The notes beneath the pieces are model-generated. The model saw only the letters and a list, made by a program, of their open reading frames with translations, was not told the origin of the DNA and searched no databases. Positions 9,722-17,818 of a stretch of DNA of 64,000 nucleotides are shown piece after piece. A program made the translations under genes and the position numbers. This DNA comes from Sphingobacterium wenxiniae (GTDB lineage Bacteria; Bacteroidota; Bacteroidia; Sphingobacteriales; Sphingobacteriaceae). Where the stretch lies: the NCBI RefSeq assembly GCF_900116225.1, contig NZ_FOZZ01000002.1, forward strand, positions 124,001-188,000. Reading direction: 5' to 3'. The stretch's first letter is position 1, and each line of letters starts with the position of its first letter.

Positions 9722-10028
9722 AAGTTCATCTGTGTTAATACAATAAATAAAAGTTGTTAATTCCTAAAGAAAGGGGTTATTGGAGAATAAGTCTACTTAC
9801 TCTCCTAAGCGCATTCGTTGATTGTGGTTTGGTATCTTCACTATGTTCAATCCTTTTGATTTGTTTGCGGTGCAAATATATAAAATCTATTAAATAGGTA
9901 GATTAAATATTTTTATTTTTTTGTTTCAAGTGTACTGTTGTAGAAGTTTATCACGGAAATTTCATATTATTCTATTAAATTTACTTAATTTGCATCTTGA
10001 AAAATTAGGAACAGCATAAAATAAGAAT
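9722..10028. promoter_or_regulatory. Divergent promoter region between susC-like and fabV genes
   Basis: These 307 bp hold no gene. On the minus strand TATATTTG (9880-9873) matches the -7 consensus and should drive the susC/susD pair with a leader of about 145 nt; its -33 is weak. On the plus strand a 7/8 match (TTAATTTG, 9984-9991) lies about 40 bp before the fabV ATG. The rest is AT-rich with no repeat or riboswitch that I recognise. Confidence 0.55.
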
Positions 10029-11228
10029 ATGATTATACAACCACGTGTAAGAGGATTTATTTGTCTGACGTCGCACCCAGAAGGTACGGCAGCGCATGTA
10101 AAGCAACAGATAGACTATGTAAAATCTAAGGGCAAAATCGAGAATGGCCCGAAAAAAGTTTTGGTAATCGGAGCTTCTACAGGTTTCGGCTTAGCTTCGC
10201 GGATTACCGCTGCATTCGGTTCGGATGCTGCTACTATCGGTGTTTTCTTTGAAAAACCTGCAGTAGAAGGTAAGCCTGGTACAGCCGGATGGTATAATTC
10301 GGCGGCTTTTGAGAAAGAAGCGCAAGCGGCAGGTTTATATGCGAAGAGCATTAACGGCGATGCTTTTTCGGATGAAGTGAAGCAGCAGACCATCGATTTG
10401 ATTAAACAAGATCTAGGACAGGTGGATTTAGTGGTTTATTCTTTAGCCTCTCCACGTCGTACACATCCGAAAACAGGTGTGGCACATGCATCGGTGTTGA
10501 AACCGATCGACCAACCTTTTACGGATAAAACGGTTGATTTCCACTCAGGTGTGGTATCTGATATTTCTATCCAACCAGTTGAGAATCCTTCAGATATTGA
10601 AAATACAGTTGCCGTTATGGGTGGCGAAGACTGGAAGTTCTGGATAGAGGAATTAAAAGCCGCAGGTGTTTTGGCTGAAGGGGTGAAGACGGTAGCCTAT
10701 TCGTACATCGGTCCTGAATTGACCTATCCTATTTATAGAAACGGAACTATTGGTCGTGCAAAAGATGATTTAGAAGGTACTGTTTCTGTTCTGAACGACT
10801 TGTTAAAAGACCTGAATGGTATTAGTTATGTGTCTGTAAATAAAGCTTTGGTTACGCAATCCAGCTCAGCTATTCCTGTTGTGCCTTTGTATATTTCCTT
10901 GCTTTATAAAGTGATGAAGGAAAAGGGTATTCACGAAGGTACAATCGAACAAATGCAACGTCTTTTTGCCGATAGATTGTATTCCGGCAAAGCTGTAGAG
11001 TTGGATGAAAAAGGCAGAATCCGTGTAGACGATTGGGAAATGCGCGAAGATGTACAGGCTGAGGTTGCGGCACTTTGGGAACAAATCAGCACGGAAAACT
11101 TAGAGGAAATTTCAGATATTGCAGGATATAGAAATGACTTCTTCAACCTTTTCGGTTTCAACTTTGATTCCGTAGACTACGATGCAGACACCAACGAAGT
11201 GGTGGATGTGCCGAGTATTAAAGGGTAA
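10029..11228 (+). CDS. fabV: FabV-type trans-2-enoyl-ACP/CoA reductase (NADH)
   Basis: Catalyses the last step of the fatty-acid elongation cycle, reducing trans-2-enoyl thioesters with NADH. The 399 residues match FabV rather than the roughly 260-aa FabI. The Rossmann motif VLVIGASTGFGLASR begins near residue 44. The catalytic Tyr-(X)8-Lys of the family is seen as Y236 and K245 in YPIYRNGTIGRAK. The N-terminus MIIQPRVRGFICLTSHP is typical. FabV enzymes are known to tolerate triclosan. The gene stands alone, ends at a strong terminator, and is not linked to other fab genes here. Confidence 0.95.
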   Translation: MIIQPRVRGFICLTSHPEGTAAHVKQQIDYVKSKGKIENGPKKVLVIGASTGFGLASRITAAFGSDAATIGVFFEKPAVEGKPGTAGWYNSAAFEKEAQAAGLYAKSINGDAFSDEVKQQTIDLIKQDLGQVDLVVYSLASPRRTHPKTGVAHASVLKPIDQPFTDKTVDFHSGVVSDISIQPVENPSDIENTVAVMGGEDWKFWIEELKAAGVLAEGVKTVAYSYIGPELTYPIYRNGTIGRAKDDLEGTVSVLNDLLKDLNGISYVSVNKALVTQSSSAIPVVPLYISLLYKVMKEKGIHEGTIEQMQRLFADRLYSGKAVELDEKGRIRVDDWEMREDVQAEVAALWEQISTENLEEISDIAGYRNDFFNLFGFNFDSVDYDADTNEVVDVPSIKG

Positions 11229-11264
11229 TCTGGACGGATTCCATAACTATTATAATAAATTTAG

Positions 11265-11308
11265 GTGTCTAAAGATTTGCTCCAAGCAATTTTTAGACAC
11301 TTTTTTTC
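11265..11308 (+). terminator. Terminator of fabV
   Basis: GTGTCTAAA (11265-11273) pairs with TTTAGACAC (11292-11300); a smaller inner hairpin TTGC/GCAA sits in the loop. Seven Ts follow. Confidence 0.85.
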
Positions 11309-11333
11309 TTTTTTGCAGTTAATTTAAAAGTAT

Positions 11334-12995
11334 ATGAAGTATTTATTTTCTCTCCTGCTGACAACAATATTCTGCCTGCAATCCTGGGCACAAAATACCT
11401 ATAGAATAACCTATCAACGGAGCTATAATGACCAGGTTAGTCCTAATCAAGATCCATTACTGGTTTACACGAATCCGGAGCAAACGGTCATAAGCAGTGA
11501 AAAGATTGTACAATCGGAGGCGAAATACCCTTATGAGACTTTTTATGTGGAGCGAAGAGGTAATCTCTATCATCGTTTGACTTCTTTTTCAGCGACCAAA
11601 GAACTGGCTACGGTTGATGCTACAATTTTGGATAGGAATACCTATACCTTTTCAGATGAGACAAAGGTTATCTTGGGGCATACCTGTAAAAAAGCAACAA
11701 CATCGGTTAATTCCAATACCATTGAACTCTGGTATACCGATGAATTGGGTGTAAAAGGCGCACCAACTGAACTTGGGCAGAATTTAGGTTTGGTATTAGA
11801 GTATGTGCGTAATGGAAATACCAAGATTACGGCCAATAAGATAGAGCCGATAGACCATATCCCGACACATGTAGCCTTACGCTCCTTTGAGAAAACGGTA
11901 GATGCGGTGGCTTACCAGGATGCTGTTTGGAAAAGTCGCTTTATCCATATTCCGGTTTTTCAGGATGAGCAGATTAATTTCGTAGAGACACCAAAACAAG
12001 ACAGTGTTCTACGTTTTGCTCATGGCACGGTGATTTTGAAAAAAGTAAAAATTCCAGTACTCAATAAGGGAAGCCAGGCATTTATACAGCTGATTGAAAA
12101 ATCCAACGGTGATGCCTACGACAGAACAGGTTCTATATTTATGATTGCAGATGATCAGCCGCAGACATTTTTGGATGGTATGAAAAATGGCATGAATACC
12201 CTGCCTATGTACACTAATGGTGATGGCGATGAGTATCCGGGCATGGTTCGTACCGATAGCTTTTCACCTGTATATGAACTGATGCGTTTCTTTACACCGT
12301 TTGGCGTATCGCATTTCAATGAAAGAGCCAACCTGATGGGAAAAACATGGCAAGATTCCGTAATCTATCGTCAGGATGTTTCTGAATTCCTGTCGGTAAT
12401 GTCTGGCAAGGAAGTGTATATAGGGACGTATATCGGTAATTATGATGGCGGTGGACATAAAGTAAGCGTCGAGCTGACGATACACCCGGGATATTCCAAA
12501 ATGGGCTTTCAGAAGGTAATGTCCATCTTTAACAGTACCAATGTGATGGAGATGGGAGGGCAGACGTATGCTCGTTTTTTCAGTCAGGAGAAGGGCTTGG
12601 AAGTGACCTTTGAGTTACCAGAAGACGCCAAAGATGTTCAATTGCGTTACATCACTACCGGACATGGAGGATGGGGCAATGGCGATGAGTTCGTGCCAAA
12701 AGAGAACAGTATATTCTTAAATGGAGAATTGGCATTCAAATTTACACCATGGCGGACGGATTGCGGTTCGTACAGATTGTACAATCCTGTGTCCGGCAAT
12801 TTCCAGAATGGCCTCTCTTCATCGGATTTAAGTCGTTCCAACTGGTGTCCGGCTACAATAACGAATCCCAACTACATTAGTCTGGGAGATTTGAAAGCAG
12901 GTAAGCATACTATCCGTGTGCATATTCCACAGGGAGAGCCTGAAGGTTCGAGTTTTAGCTTCTGGAATGTGTCGGGAGCGTTGATTTATAATTGA
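11334..12995 (+). CDS. Secreted GLPGLI-like protein with C-terminal PNGase F-like domain
   Basis: Probable periplasmic or secreted protein of 553 residues with a signal peptide ending at SWAQ (residue 20). The first ~200 residues resemble the Bacteroidota GLPGLI family (short beta strands, LGHTCKKATT, IELWYTDELGVKGAPTEL). The rest resembles peptide-N-glycosidase F, which removes N-linked glycans from glycoproteins. D263 in GDAYDRTGSIF lines up with catalytic D60 of PNGase F and E452 in NGDEFVPKENS with E206. The position of E118 does not carry an obvious Glu (YIGTYIGNYDGGG). WCPATI near the end matches the GWCPG region. The fold call is fairly firm; activity is uncertain because of the missing Glu. 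It is a single gene between two terminators. Confidence 0.78.
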   Translation: MKYLFSLLLTTIFCLQSWAQNTYRITYQRSYNDQVSPNQDPLLVYTNPEQTVISSEKIVQSEAKYPYETFYVERRGNLYHRLTSFSATKELATVDATILDRNTYTFSDETKVILGHTCKKATTSVNSNTIELWYTDELGVKGAPTELGQNLGLVLEYVRNGNTKITANKIEPIDHIPTHVALRSFEKTVDAVAYQDAVWKSRFIHIPVFQDEQINFVETPKQDSVLRFAHGTVILKKVKIPVLNKGSQAFIQLIEKSNGDAYDRTGSIFMIADDQPQTFLDGMKNGMNTLPMYTNGDGDEYPGMVRTDSFSPVYELMRFFTPFGVSHFNERANLMGKTWQDSVIYRQDVSEFLSVMSGKEVYIGTYIGNYDGGGHKVSVELTIHPGYSKMGFQKVMSIFNSTNVMEMGGQTYARFFSQEKGLEVTFELPEDAKDVQLRYITTGHGGWGNGDEFVPKENSIFLNGELAFKFTPWRTDCGSYRLYNPVSGNFQNGLSSSDLSRSNWCPATITNPNYISLGDLKAGKHTIRVHIPQGEPEGSSFSFWNVSGALIYN

Positions 12996-13005
12996 TCACA
13001 AACGA

Positions 13006-13038
13006 GAAAAGGAGTCGCGAACGACTCCTTTTCTTTTT
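13006..13038. terminator. Bidirectional terminator between PNGase-like and HU genes
   Basis: GAAAAGGAGTCG (13006-13017) and CGACTCCTTTTC (13022-13033) form a perfect 12-bp stem with a 4-nt loop. A T-run follows on the plus strand. It separates two convergent genes. Confidence 0.85.
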
Positions 13039-13054
13039 GTCCGAAAGGACAATT

Positions 13055-13351
13055 TTATTTTTTCTTACCTTTTTTAGGCGCTTCTACAGCTTCTTTCAAA
13101 GCTTTTCCTGCTGTAAACTTAGGAAGTTTTTTAGCAGCGATTTTGATAGTAGCACCAGTTTGCGGGTTTCTACCGTTGCGGGCTGCGCGCTCAGAAATTC
13201 CGAAAGTACCGAAACCGATTAACGTTACATTTTCTCCTTTAGCTAAAGAAGAAGAAACTGCTCCTGTAAAACCGTTAACGGCTTTCTCTGCTTGTGACTG
13301 CGTAATTCCAGCCTCGCTGGCAATATGCTTAATCAAGTCTGTTTTGTTCAT
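13055..13351 (-). CDS. HU family DNA-binding protein
   Basis: Histone-like nucleoid protein that bends and compacts DNA as a dimer. Its 98 residues show the HU fold: helical N-terminus MNKTDLIKHIASEAGITQSQAEKAV (in pieces), the beta-arm start GFGTFGISERAARNGRNPQTG, and the C-terminal KKLPKFTAGKALKEAV. The GRNPQTG tip of the DNA-binding arm is intact. A lysine-rich tail PKKGKKK is added after the core. It could be HU alpha or beta; IHF is less likely because the arm sequence is HU-like. A clear promoter is not seen in the AT-rich 219-bp upstream gap. Confidence 0.95.
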   Translation of the reverse strand: MNKTDLIKHIASEAGITQSQAEKAVNGFTGAVSSSLAKGENVTLIGFGTFGISERAARNGRNPQTGATIKIAAKKLPKFTAGKALKEAVEAPKKGKKK

Positions 13352-13570
13352 TAGTATTAAATTTAAGATTTATAATATTATTTTACCAATTTTGATGCCA
13401 ATAAATCAAGGTTTAAAAAGAAAGTATCCTTTTGCACGGAAATTTATTGTTAAACTTTTCTTTCTGTGCTATCTACTTGGTTTATCCTTATTTACGAATC
13501 TAATATAGGGATATATATTTTAAAAGGCAAAAGATATTTTTTAAGTGATGAGTGGTACTTTACCACTTCA

Positions 13571-14557
13571 TTAGATAAAACTATTAACCAGCTTATTAAT
13601 TGTTTCGATTTCTTGGGCTGTTAATTGCACGTCGATACTTTTAGCATTTTGAATAGCCTGCTCTGCATTTCTGGCACCGGCTAAAGCTATAGTAATGCCT
13701 GCACGCTCAATGGTCCAACGTAGAACCAGTTGACCAAGGGATACCCCTTTGCTCTCGGCTATTGGTTTGATTTTATCTAAAAGAGCATTGGTCTTTTCAA
13801 TAAAATCTGGTTGGAAGTGTGGTAAAGAAGCACGGTGATCACCATCTTGAAAGGTGTATCCACGATGGATTTTTCCTGTGAGTAGCCCGCGTTGGAGCGG
13901 ACTATAAGCCAGTATAGATTTTTTATGACGGATACAGTAAGGGACGGTTTCCTCTTCAATGCTGCGGTTAACCATGCTAAAAGGTATTTGATTGGACACC
14001 AATGGGACGGATTTCTCTGCTTCTGCCATCTGTGTGCTTGAATAGTTGCAGACTCCGGCGTAACGTACTTTTCCTTGTTCTATCAATCTTGAAACAGCTT
14101 CAAAACTTTCATCGATAGGAGTAGTAGTATCCGGCCAATGTATTTGATAAAGATCAATATAATCGGTTCCTAAGCGTTTAAGGCTTTGCTCACATTCATA
14201 TATGACGCTTTCCTTTCCTGCATACCGATAAACATCAATGCCCTGACCATCGTTGTTTTTGCTATGCATAGCGAAATCTCCTTTTGCTAAATCCCAACGC
14301 ATACCAAACTTAGTCAAAACTTGGACTTTGTCACGAGAAATGCCACGGATAGCTTCGCCAACAATTTCTTCACTGGTACCTTGTCCATAGATAGGAGCGG
14401 TATCGATTGACGTTACACCCATATCATAAGATGCTTTTATAGCCTCGACAGCATCTTTACGATCCGTTGAACCCCACATCCAACCGCCAGCAGCCCATGC
14501 GCCAAAAGTAATTGCAGATACAGATAAGTCGCTTTCACCTAATTTTTTATATTCCAT
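13571..14557 (-). CDS. Aldo/keto reductase
   Basis: NADPH-dependent (beta/alpha)8 oxidoreductase, 328 residues. The catalytic tetrad is visible: D52 and Y57 in IDTAPIYGQG, K83 in VLTKFG, H140 in DLYQIHWPD. GVCNYSSTQM and AYSPLQRGLLTGKI match the cofactor-binding parts. Sequence style is closest to the IolS/YhdN-like group of general aldehyde reductases; the natural substrate is unknown. A 7/8 -7 box (TACCTTTA) lies just upstream of the ATG. A small hairpin (AGTGGTA / TACCACT, 13551-13567) directly follows the stop codon and may end the transcript. Confidence 0.92.
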   Translation of the reverse strand: MEYKKLGESDLSVSAITFGAWAAGGWMWGSTDRKDAVEAIKASYDMGVTSIDTAPIYGQGTSEEIVGEAIRGISRDKVQVLTKFGMRWDLAKGDFAMHSKNNDGQGIDVYRYAGKESVIYECEQSLKRLGTDYIDLYQIHWPDTTTPIDESFEAVSRLIEQGKVRYAGVCNYSSTQMAEAEKSVPLVSNQIPFSMVNRSIEEETVPYCIRHKKSILAYSPLQRGLLTGKIHRGYTFQDGDHRASLPHFQPDFIEKTNALLDKIKPIAESKGVSLGQLVLRWTIERAGITIALAGARNAEQAIQNAKSIDVQLTAQEIETINKLVNSFI

Positions 14558-14635
14558 GTTTTTTGATTTTGTTTTTCAGTTAAAGGTAGTAAAAAGCTGA
14601 AAAAAATAGGTGAGTTTTCTGGGGAAGATATAACA

Positions 14636-14662
14636 CAAAAGCCACTTCTTAGAGTGGCTTTA
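14636..14662 (-). terminator. Terminator of tRNA-Ala
   Basis: On the minus strand AAAGCCACT (14661-14653) and AGTGGCTTT (14646-14638) form a 9-bp stem 9 nt after the tRNA 3' end, followed by a short T-run. Confidence 0.8.
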
Positions 14663-14669
14663 TTTGTTG

Positions 14670-14743
14670 TGGAGAATATCGGAGTCGAACCGATGACCTT
14701 TTGGCTGCCAGCCAAACGCTCTAGCCAGCTGAGCTAATCCCCC
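14670..14743 (-). tRNA. tRNA-Ala (GGC)
   Basis: A 74-nt cloverleaf can be drawn by hand. The acceptor GGGGGAT pairs with ATTCTCC (two G-U pairs). The D-arm is GCTC...GAGC, the anticodon stem TTTGG/CCAAA with loop CTGGCAG (anticodon GGC), and the T-arm ATCGG TTCGACT CCGAT. The discriminator is A; CCA is not encoded. It reads alanine codons GCC and GCU. It has its own promoter 12 bp upstream and a terminator, so it is a monocistronic tRNA gene. Confidence 0.96.
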
Positions 14744-14749
14744 TTGATG

Positions 14750-15064
14750 TTACGCAAATATAGGGCTTAGAATGGAATAATCAAGTGAAAAATCAGAAAT
14801 TATTAGTTCTATTATCTCCTTCTGATCAGCAGCTGTGATACTGTTTTTTAAACCCGCGTTGAAAGACTTCAAAAGAAGTTCCGCAGTTGCAGCTCGCTCG
14901 TTGTTGGCGATAAGATTGCTACCTTCATAAAAGTTGACCAAAGAGATCGCAAAAGCTACAAAGCCTTCTAGGGTAAAAGGTTGGGGTTGTCCAATGGCGT
15001 GTCGCATATACTTTTCGAAATCCCCGATAATCATTTCCTGTTGTTGTGTCGTCATGCTGGACAA
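14750..15064 (-). CDS. Hypothetical helical protein, 104 aa
   Basis: I do not recognise a family. The 104 residues look like a small soluble, mostly helical cytoplasmic protein (GDFEKYMRHAIGQPQPFTLEGFVAFAISLVNFYEG, then AATAELLLKSFNAGLKN in pieces). No signal, metal motif or membrane segment is seen. Composition is protein-like and no competing frame is better. The stop codon is 7 bp from the 5' end of tRNA-Ala, so the tRNA promoter lies inside this gene's last codons. Start could be M1 or M4. Confidence 0.6.
   Translation of the reverse strand: MSSMTTQQQEMIIGDFEKYMRHAIGQPQPFTLEGFVAFAISLVNFYEGSNLIANNERAATAELLLKSFNAGLKNSITAADQKEIIELIISDFSLDYSILSPIFA
14755..14785 (-). promoter_or_regulatory. 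Promoter of tRNA-Ala, embedded in a coding sequence
   Basis: On the minus strand CTTG (14785-14782), then 19 nt, then TATATTTG (14762-14755). This fits TTTG-N19-TAnnTTTG apart from the first base. The predicted RNA start is about 5 nt before the mature tRNA. The whole element lies within the last codons of the 104-aa gene. Confidence 0.8.
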
Positions 15065-15166
15065 AAATACATTTCATACGGCATATTTTGTGTATTGTCG
15101 TTCTGTATTTTATTTTTTGCACAAAGAGTCGTATCTTTTCAATTTGTTAAACTTATAAGAGTTAAC

Positions 15167-15195
15167 ATTGGGTTTACATTAGGATTTTAACTTTG
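15167..15195 (+). promoter_or_regulatory. Promoter of the alkaline phosphatase gene
   Basis: ATTG (15167-15170), 17 nt, TAACTTTG (15188-15195), an exact -7 match. RNA would start near 15202, giving a leader of about 95 nt. I see no canonical Pho box, so phosphate control is not shown by sequence. Confidence 0.6.
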
Positions 15196-15297
15196 TTTCG
15201 AAAAATCAATTCAAAATGAAATACTCCTGTTTTCAAACACACAAGTGTCACACATGAGTACTCCATATGATATGTCAAAAAAACAAACAATACACAT

Positions 15298-16707
15298 ATG
15301 AAAAAAACACTTTTTATTATTTCGCTTTTATTTATCCAGATTCTTGTTTTTGGTCAACAGAAGCCTAAATACGTTTTCTTTATGATTGGCGACGGGATGG
15401 GACTGAATCAGATTAACCTAACGGAAGTCTTTTTAGCTGCACAAGAAGATAGAAATACTGTCTTTCCTTTGGTATTCTCTACTTTTCCACATGCTACTTT
15501 CGCAACTTCTTATTCACTTTCGCACGGTGTGACGGATTCCGCAGCCGGAGGTACGGCATTGGCAGTTGGATATAAAACCAAAAACGGTGTTATCGGAATG
15601 GACAGTGCGGCGACAAAATCCTACAAGAGCATAGCTTATGCCGCGAAAGAAGCTGGTTTGAAAGTAGGTATCACGACTTCGGTCAGTATAGACCACGCTA
15701 CGCCGGCATCTTTTTATGCCAACCGTGCTAACAGAAATATGTACTATGAGATTGGACAAGACTTAATCAAATCCAACTTTGATTTTTTTGCAGGTTCCAG
15801 TTTTCTAAGTCCTGAGAAAAACTACGAAAAGGATGCTGTTCCGTCACTTTTCCCACAGTTTGAAAAGGCTGGTTATCAGCTTGCGTACGGTTTGTCGGCG
15901 TATAAATCTTTGGCAAATAAAGGGAATAAGACTATTCTGATGAATACAAAAGATAGTGAGAAAGACGCTTTAAAATTTGCTATCGACCAAGAAACTGGTG
16001 ATTTGAATTTGGCAGAAATCACGGATGCGGCGATTGAGTCATTGACAAAAGATAATGATAAAGGTTTTTTCTTAATGGTTGAAGGTGGAAAGATTGATTG
16101 GGCTTCGCATGCTAATGATGCAACAACGACCATTCGTGAAGTTCTTGATTTTAATGAAGCTGTTAAGCGAGCATACGCATTCTATGAAAAACACCCTGAG
16201 GAAACGTTAATCATTGTAACCGCAGATCATGAAACGGGTGGTATTGCTATTGGCAACGGCAGTAGCAGGTTGAATGTAAAATTGTTGGCCGAACAGAAAG
16301 TCTCACAGGGAGCGTTATCAAAATTGATTTCTGATTTGCGTACGTCTAAAGATGAAGTTTCTTGGGATGAGGTGAAACAACTTTTGAGTGAGAATACGGG
16401 TCTTTTCACGACAGTGACAGTCAACAAATCGGATGAGGAAAATCTTTTTGCTATTTATGAGAAAAGCTTTGTAAAACATGAGGAGGAAACTTCGAAAAGT
16501 TTATATGCAACGGACGATAAGTTGGCAACAGAGGTCATCACAGTATTGAACAAAGTTGGTTCGGTTTCTTGGGCTTCGGGTAATCATTCCGCAGCCTATA
16601 TCCCTGTGTTTGCTATCGGAGCTGGTTCGGATGTTTTCACCCACAAAATGGAAAACACTGATATTCCAAGAAAGGTCGCAGAAGTTGCCGGTTGGTCTTT
16701 GGACTAA
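15298..16707 (+). CDS. phoA: Secreted alkaline phosphatase
   Basis: Hydrolyses phosphomonoesters outside the cytoplasm. It has 469 residues with a signal peptide ending near VFGQ (residue 20). The catalytic nucleophile is S81 in TDSAAGGTALAVGYKT. Metal ligands of the family are visible: D32 in MIGDGMG, the DHATPASF segment, MVEGGKIDWASHAND, TADHETGG and, near the C-terminus, WASGNHSAAYIPV. All active-site motifs are present, so it should be active. It is a single gene, followed by a palindromic element that probably serves as terminator toward the convergent ssb gene. Confidence 0.93.
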   Translation: MKKTLFIISLLFIQILVFGQQKPKYVFFMIGDGMGLNQINLTEVFLAAQEDRNTVFPLVFSTFPHATFATSYSLSHGVTDSAAGGTALAVGYKTKNGVIGMDSAATKSYKSIAYAAKEAGLKVGITTSVSIDHATPASFYANRANRNMYYEIGQDLIKSNFDFFAGSSFLSPEKNYEKDAVPSLFPQFEKAGYQLAYGLSAYKSLANKGNKTILMNTKDSEKDALKFAIDQETGDLNLAEITDAAIESLTKDNDKGFFLMVEGGKIDWASHANDATTTIREVLDFNEAVKRAYAFYEKHPEETLIIVTADHETGGIAIGNGSSRLNVKLLAEQKVSQGALSKLISDLRTSKDEVSWDEVKQLLSENTGLFTTVTVNKSDEENLFAIYEKSFVKHEEETSKSLYATDDKLATEVITVLNKVGSVSWASGNHSAAYIPVFAIGAGSDVFTHKMENTDIPRKVAEVAGWSLD

Positions 16708-16730
16708 TTGCATAAAGATTGTATATCATA

Positions 16731-16881
16731 AAAAAAGGGATGTCCGAAAAGGTTGTTAATCATTAAAAAAAACGCGTCATTGCGAGGAAAAATGACGAAG
16801 CAATCTGCGTTTTTACCGTCATCAGATTGCTTCGTTCCTCGCAATGACGATGACGGCTGACTTTTCGGACACCCTCTTTTT
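16731..16881. repeat. Palindromic element, family 1, copy A
   Basis: A 151-bp element between convergent phoA and ssb. Its ends are 21-nt inverted repeats matching at 19 positions (16731-16751 and 16861-16881), each carrying GTCCGAAAAG next to G-rich sequence. Inside, CGTCATTGCGAGG...GAAGCAATCTG is mirrored by CAGATTGCTTCG...CCTCGCAATGACG. The same core occurs at 47797, 52620 and 56191. It has no ORF. Confidence 0.9.
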
Positions 16882-16899
16882 CTTTTGAGTCTGTTCCTT

Positions 16900-17286
16900 T
16901 TAAAACGGCAGGTCTGCTCTTTCTGTTGTTTTCGTGTTTTGGAATGTTTCTGTGGCTTTATCCAACAGCATAAACTGATTCACACGGATTTCTGTTACCT
17001 CACGTTTTATATCGCTTGCATCGATATATTCGCGATAGGCAAGGGAACCTTTCACAGCCAATCGAGAACCTTTCTTTCCAGTTTTTTCTAATTTTTCAGC
17101 TAATTTCCCCCACACGATGAGTGTATGCCAATGAGTTGTTTCATTCCAATCTCCCATACTGTTCTTATTGTATTCGTTGGTTGCCATTCGGATACGGCAT
17201 ACTTTTGTACCACGTGCGGTAGTTTTGATTTCTACATCTGCGCCTAAGCGACCAATCAATTGTACGGAATTTACTAAAGTTGTCAT
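16900..17286 (-). CDS. ssb: Single-stranded DNA-binding protein
   Basis: OB-fold protein protecting ssDNA in replication and repair. I place the start at the ATG at 17286 (MTTLVNSVQLIGRLGADVEI), since upstream residues in the longer frame are not SSB-like. That gives 128 residues. The OB-fold motifs GTKVCRIRMATNEY, THWHTLIVWGKLAEKL and KKGSRLAVKGSLAYREY are clear. The C-terminus ends ADLPF, a reduced version of the usual DDDIPF tip, and the Gly/Gln-rich linker is almost absent. It may be the main SSB or a short paralogue. The gene is divergent from the zinc-ribbon gene. Confidence 0.92.
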   Translation of the reverse strand: MTTLVNSVQLIGRLGADVEIKTTARGTKVCRIRMATNEYNKNSMGDWNETTHWHTLIVWGKLAEKLEKTGKKGSRLAVKGSLAYREYIDASDIKREVTEIRVNQFMLLDKATETFQNTKTTERADLPF

Positions 17287-17413
17287 AACATTAAATTTTA
17301 ATAGTACACAAATAATTATTAACTTAAAAACCAATTCATCAACATGTATTGCTGATGTTTGATACAAAGTTGAGAAGGGAAGAGATGCTTAATCGGTAGT
17401 TAATCAATTATAT

Positions 17414-17446
17414 ACGATTATAATCGTTTTTAAACGTTTACAAACG
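17414..17446. promoter_or_regulatory. Overlapping palindromes upstream of the zinc-ribbon gene
   Basis: ACGATTATAATCGT (17414-17427) is a perfect 14-nt palindrome. It runs into CGTTT-TT-AAACG (17425-17436), which shares its CG with CGTTT-AC-AAACG (17435-17446). The block ends 9 bp before the ATG at 17456, in the gap shared with ssb, and looks like a multi-site operator. Confidence 0.55.
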
Positions 17447-17455
17447 GATAATAAG

Positions 17456-17818
17456 ATGGAAGATAGATTTTGCTTAGCCTGTGGAGAACCTGTTCGCGGT
17501 CGTTCAGATAAACGCTTCTGTGATGATGGTTGTCGGAATACCTACAATAATAAATTGAATAGCATTCCTAATAATTTCGTTCGACAGATTAATGCCATAT
17601 TAAAGAAGAACAGAAGAATTTTGGAAGAGACTTTAAGTTCTGAAAAAATGATTAAGGTGCATCGGAAAAAAATACTGGCAAAAGGGATGGACTTTAACTA
17701 TTTTACCAATCAATTGCATACCACCAAAGGACAGATTTATTTTTTTGTATATGAATATGGTTATCTTTCCTTGGAGAAGGATATGTTGCTCATTGTGAAA
17801 CAAAAGGAAACGATTTAA
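17456..17818 (+). CDS. Conserved zinc-ribbon protein of unknown function, 120 aa
   Basis: Small cytoplasmic protein. Cysteines C6, C9, C22 and C26 (CLACGEPVRGRSDKRFCDDGC) form a likely Cys4 zinc ribbon, similar to short ribbons found at the start of Bacteroidota hypothetical proteins. The rest is basic and helical (RQINAILKKNRRILEE), followed by FNYFTNQLHTTKGQIYFFVYEYGYL. I recall similar small ribbon proteins in related genomes but no function. Its upstream region carries overlapping palindromes, which suggests tight control. Confidence 0.75.
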   Translation: MEDRFCLACGEPVRGRSDKRFCDDGCRNTYNNKLNSIPNNFVRQINAILKKNRRILEETLSSEKMIKVHRKKILAKGMDFNYFTNQLHTTKGQIYFFVYEYGYLSLEKDMLLIVKQKETI

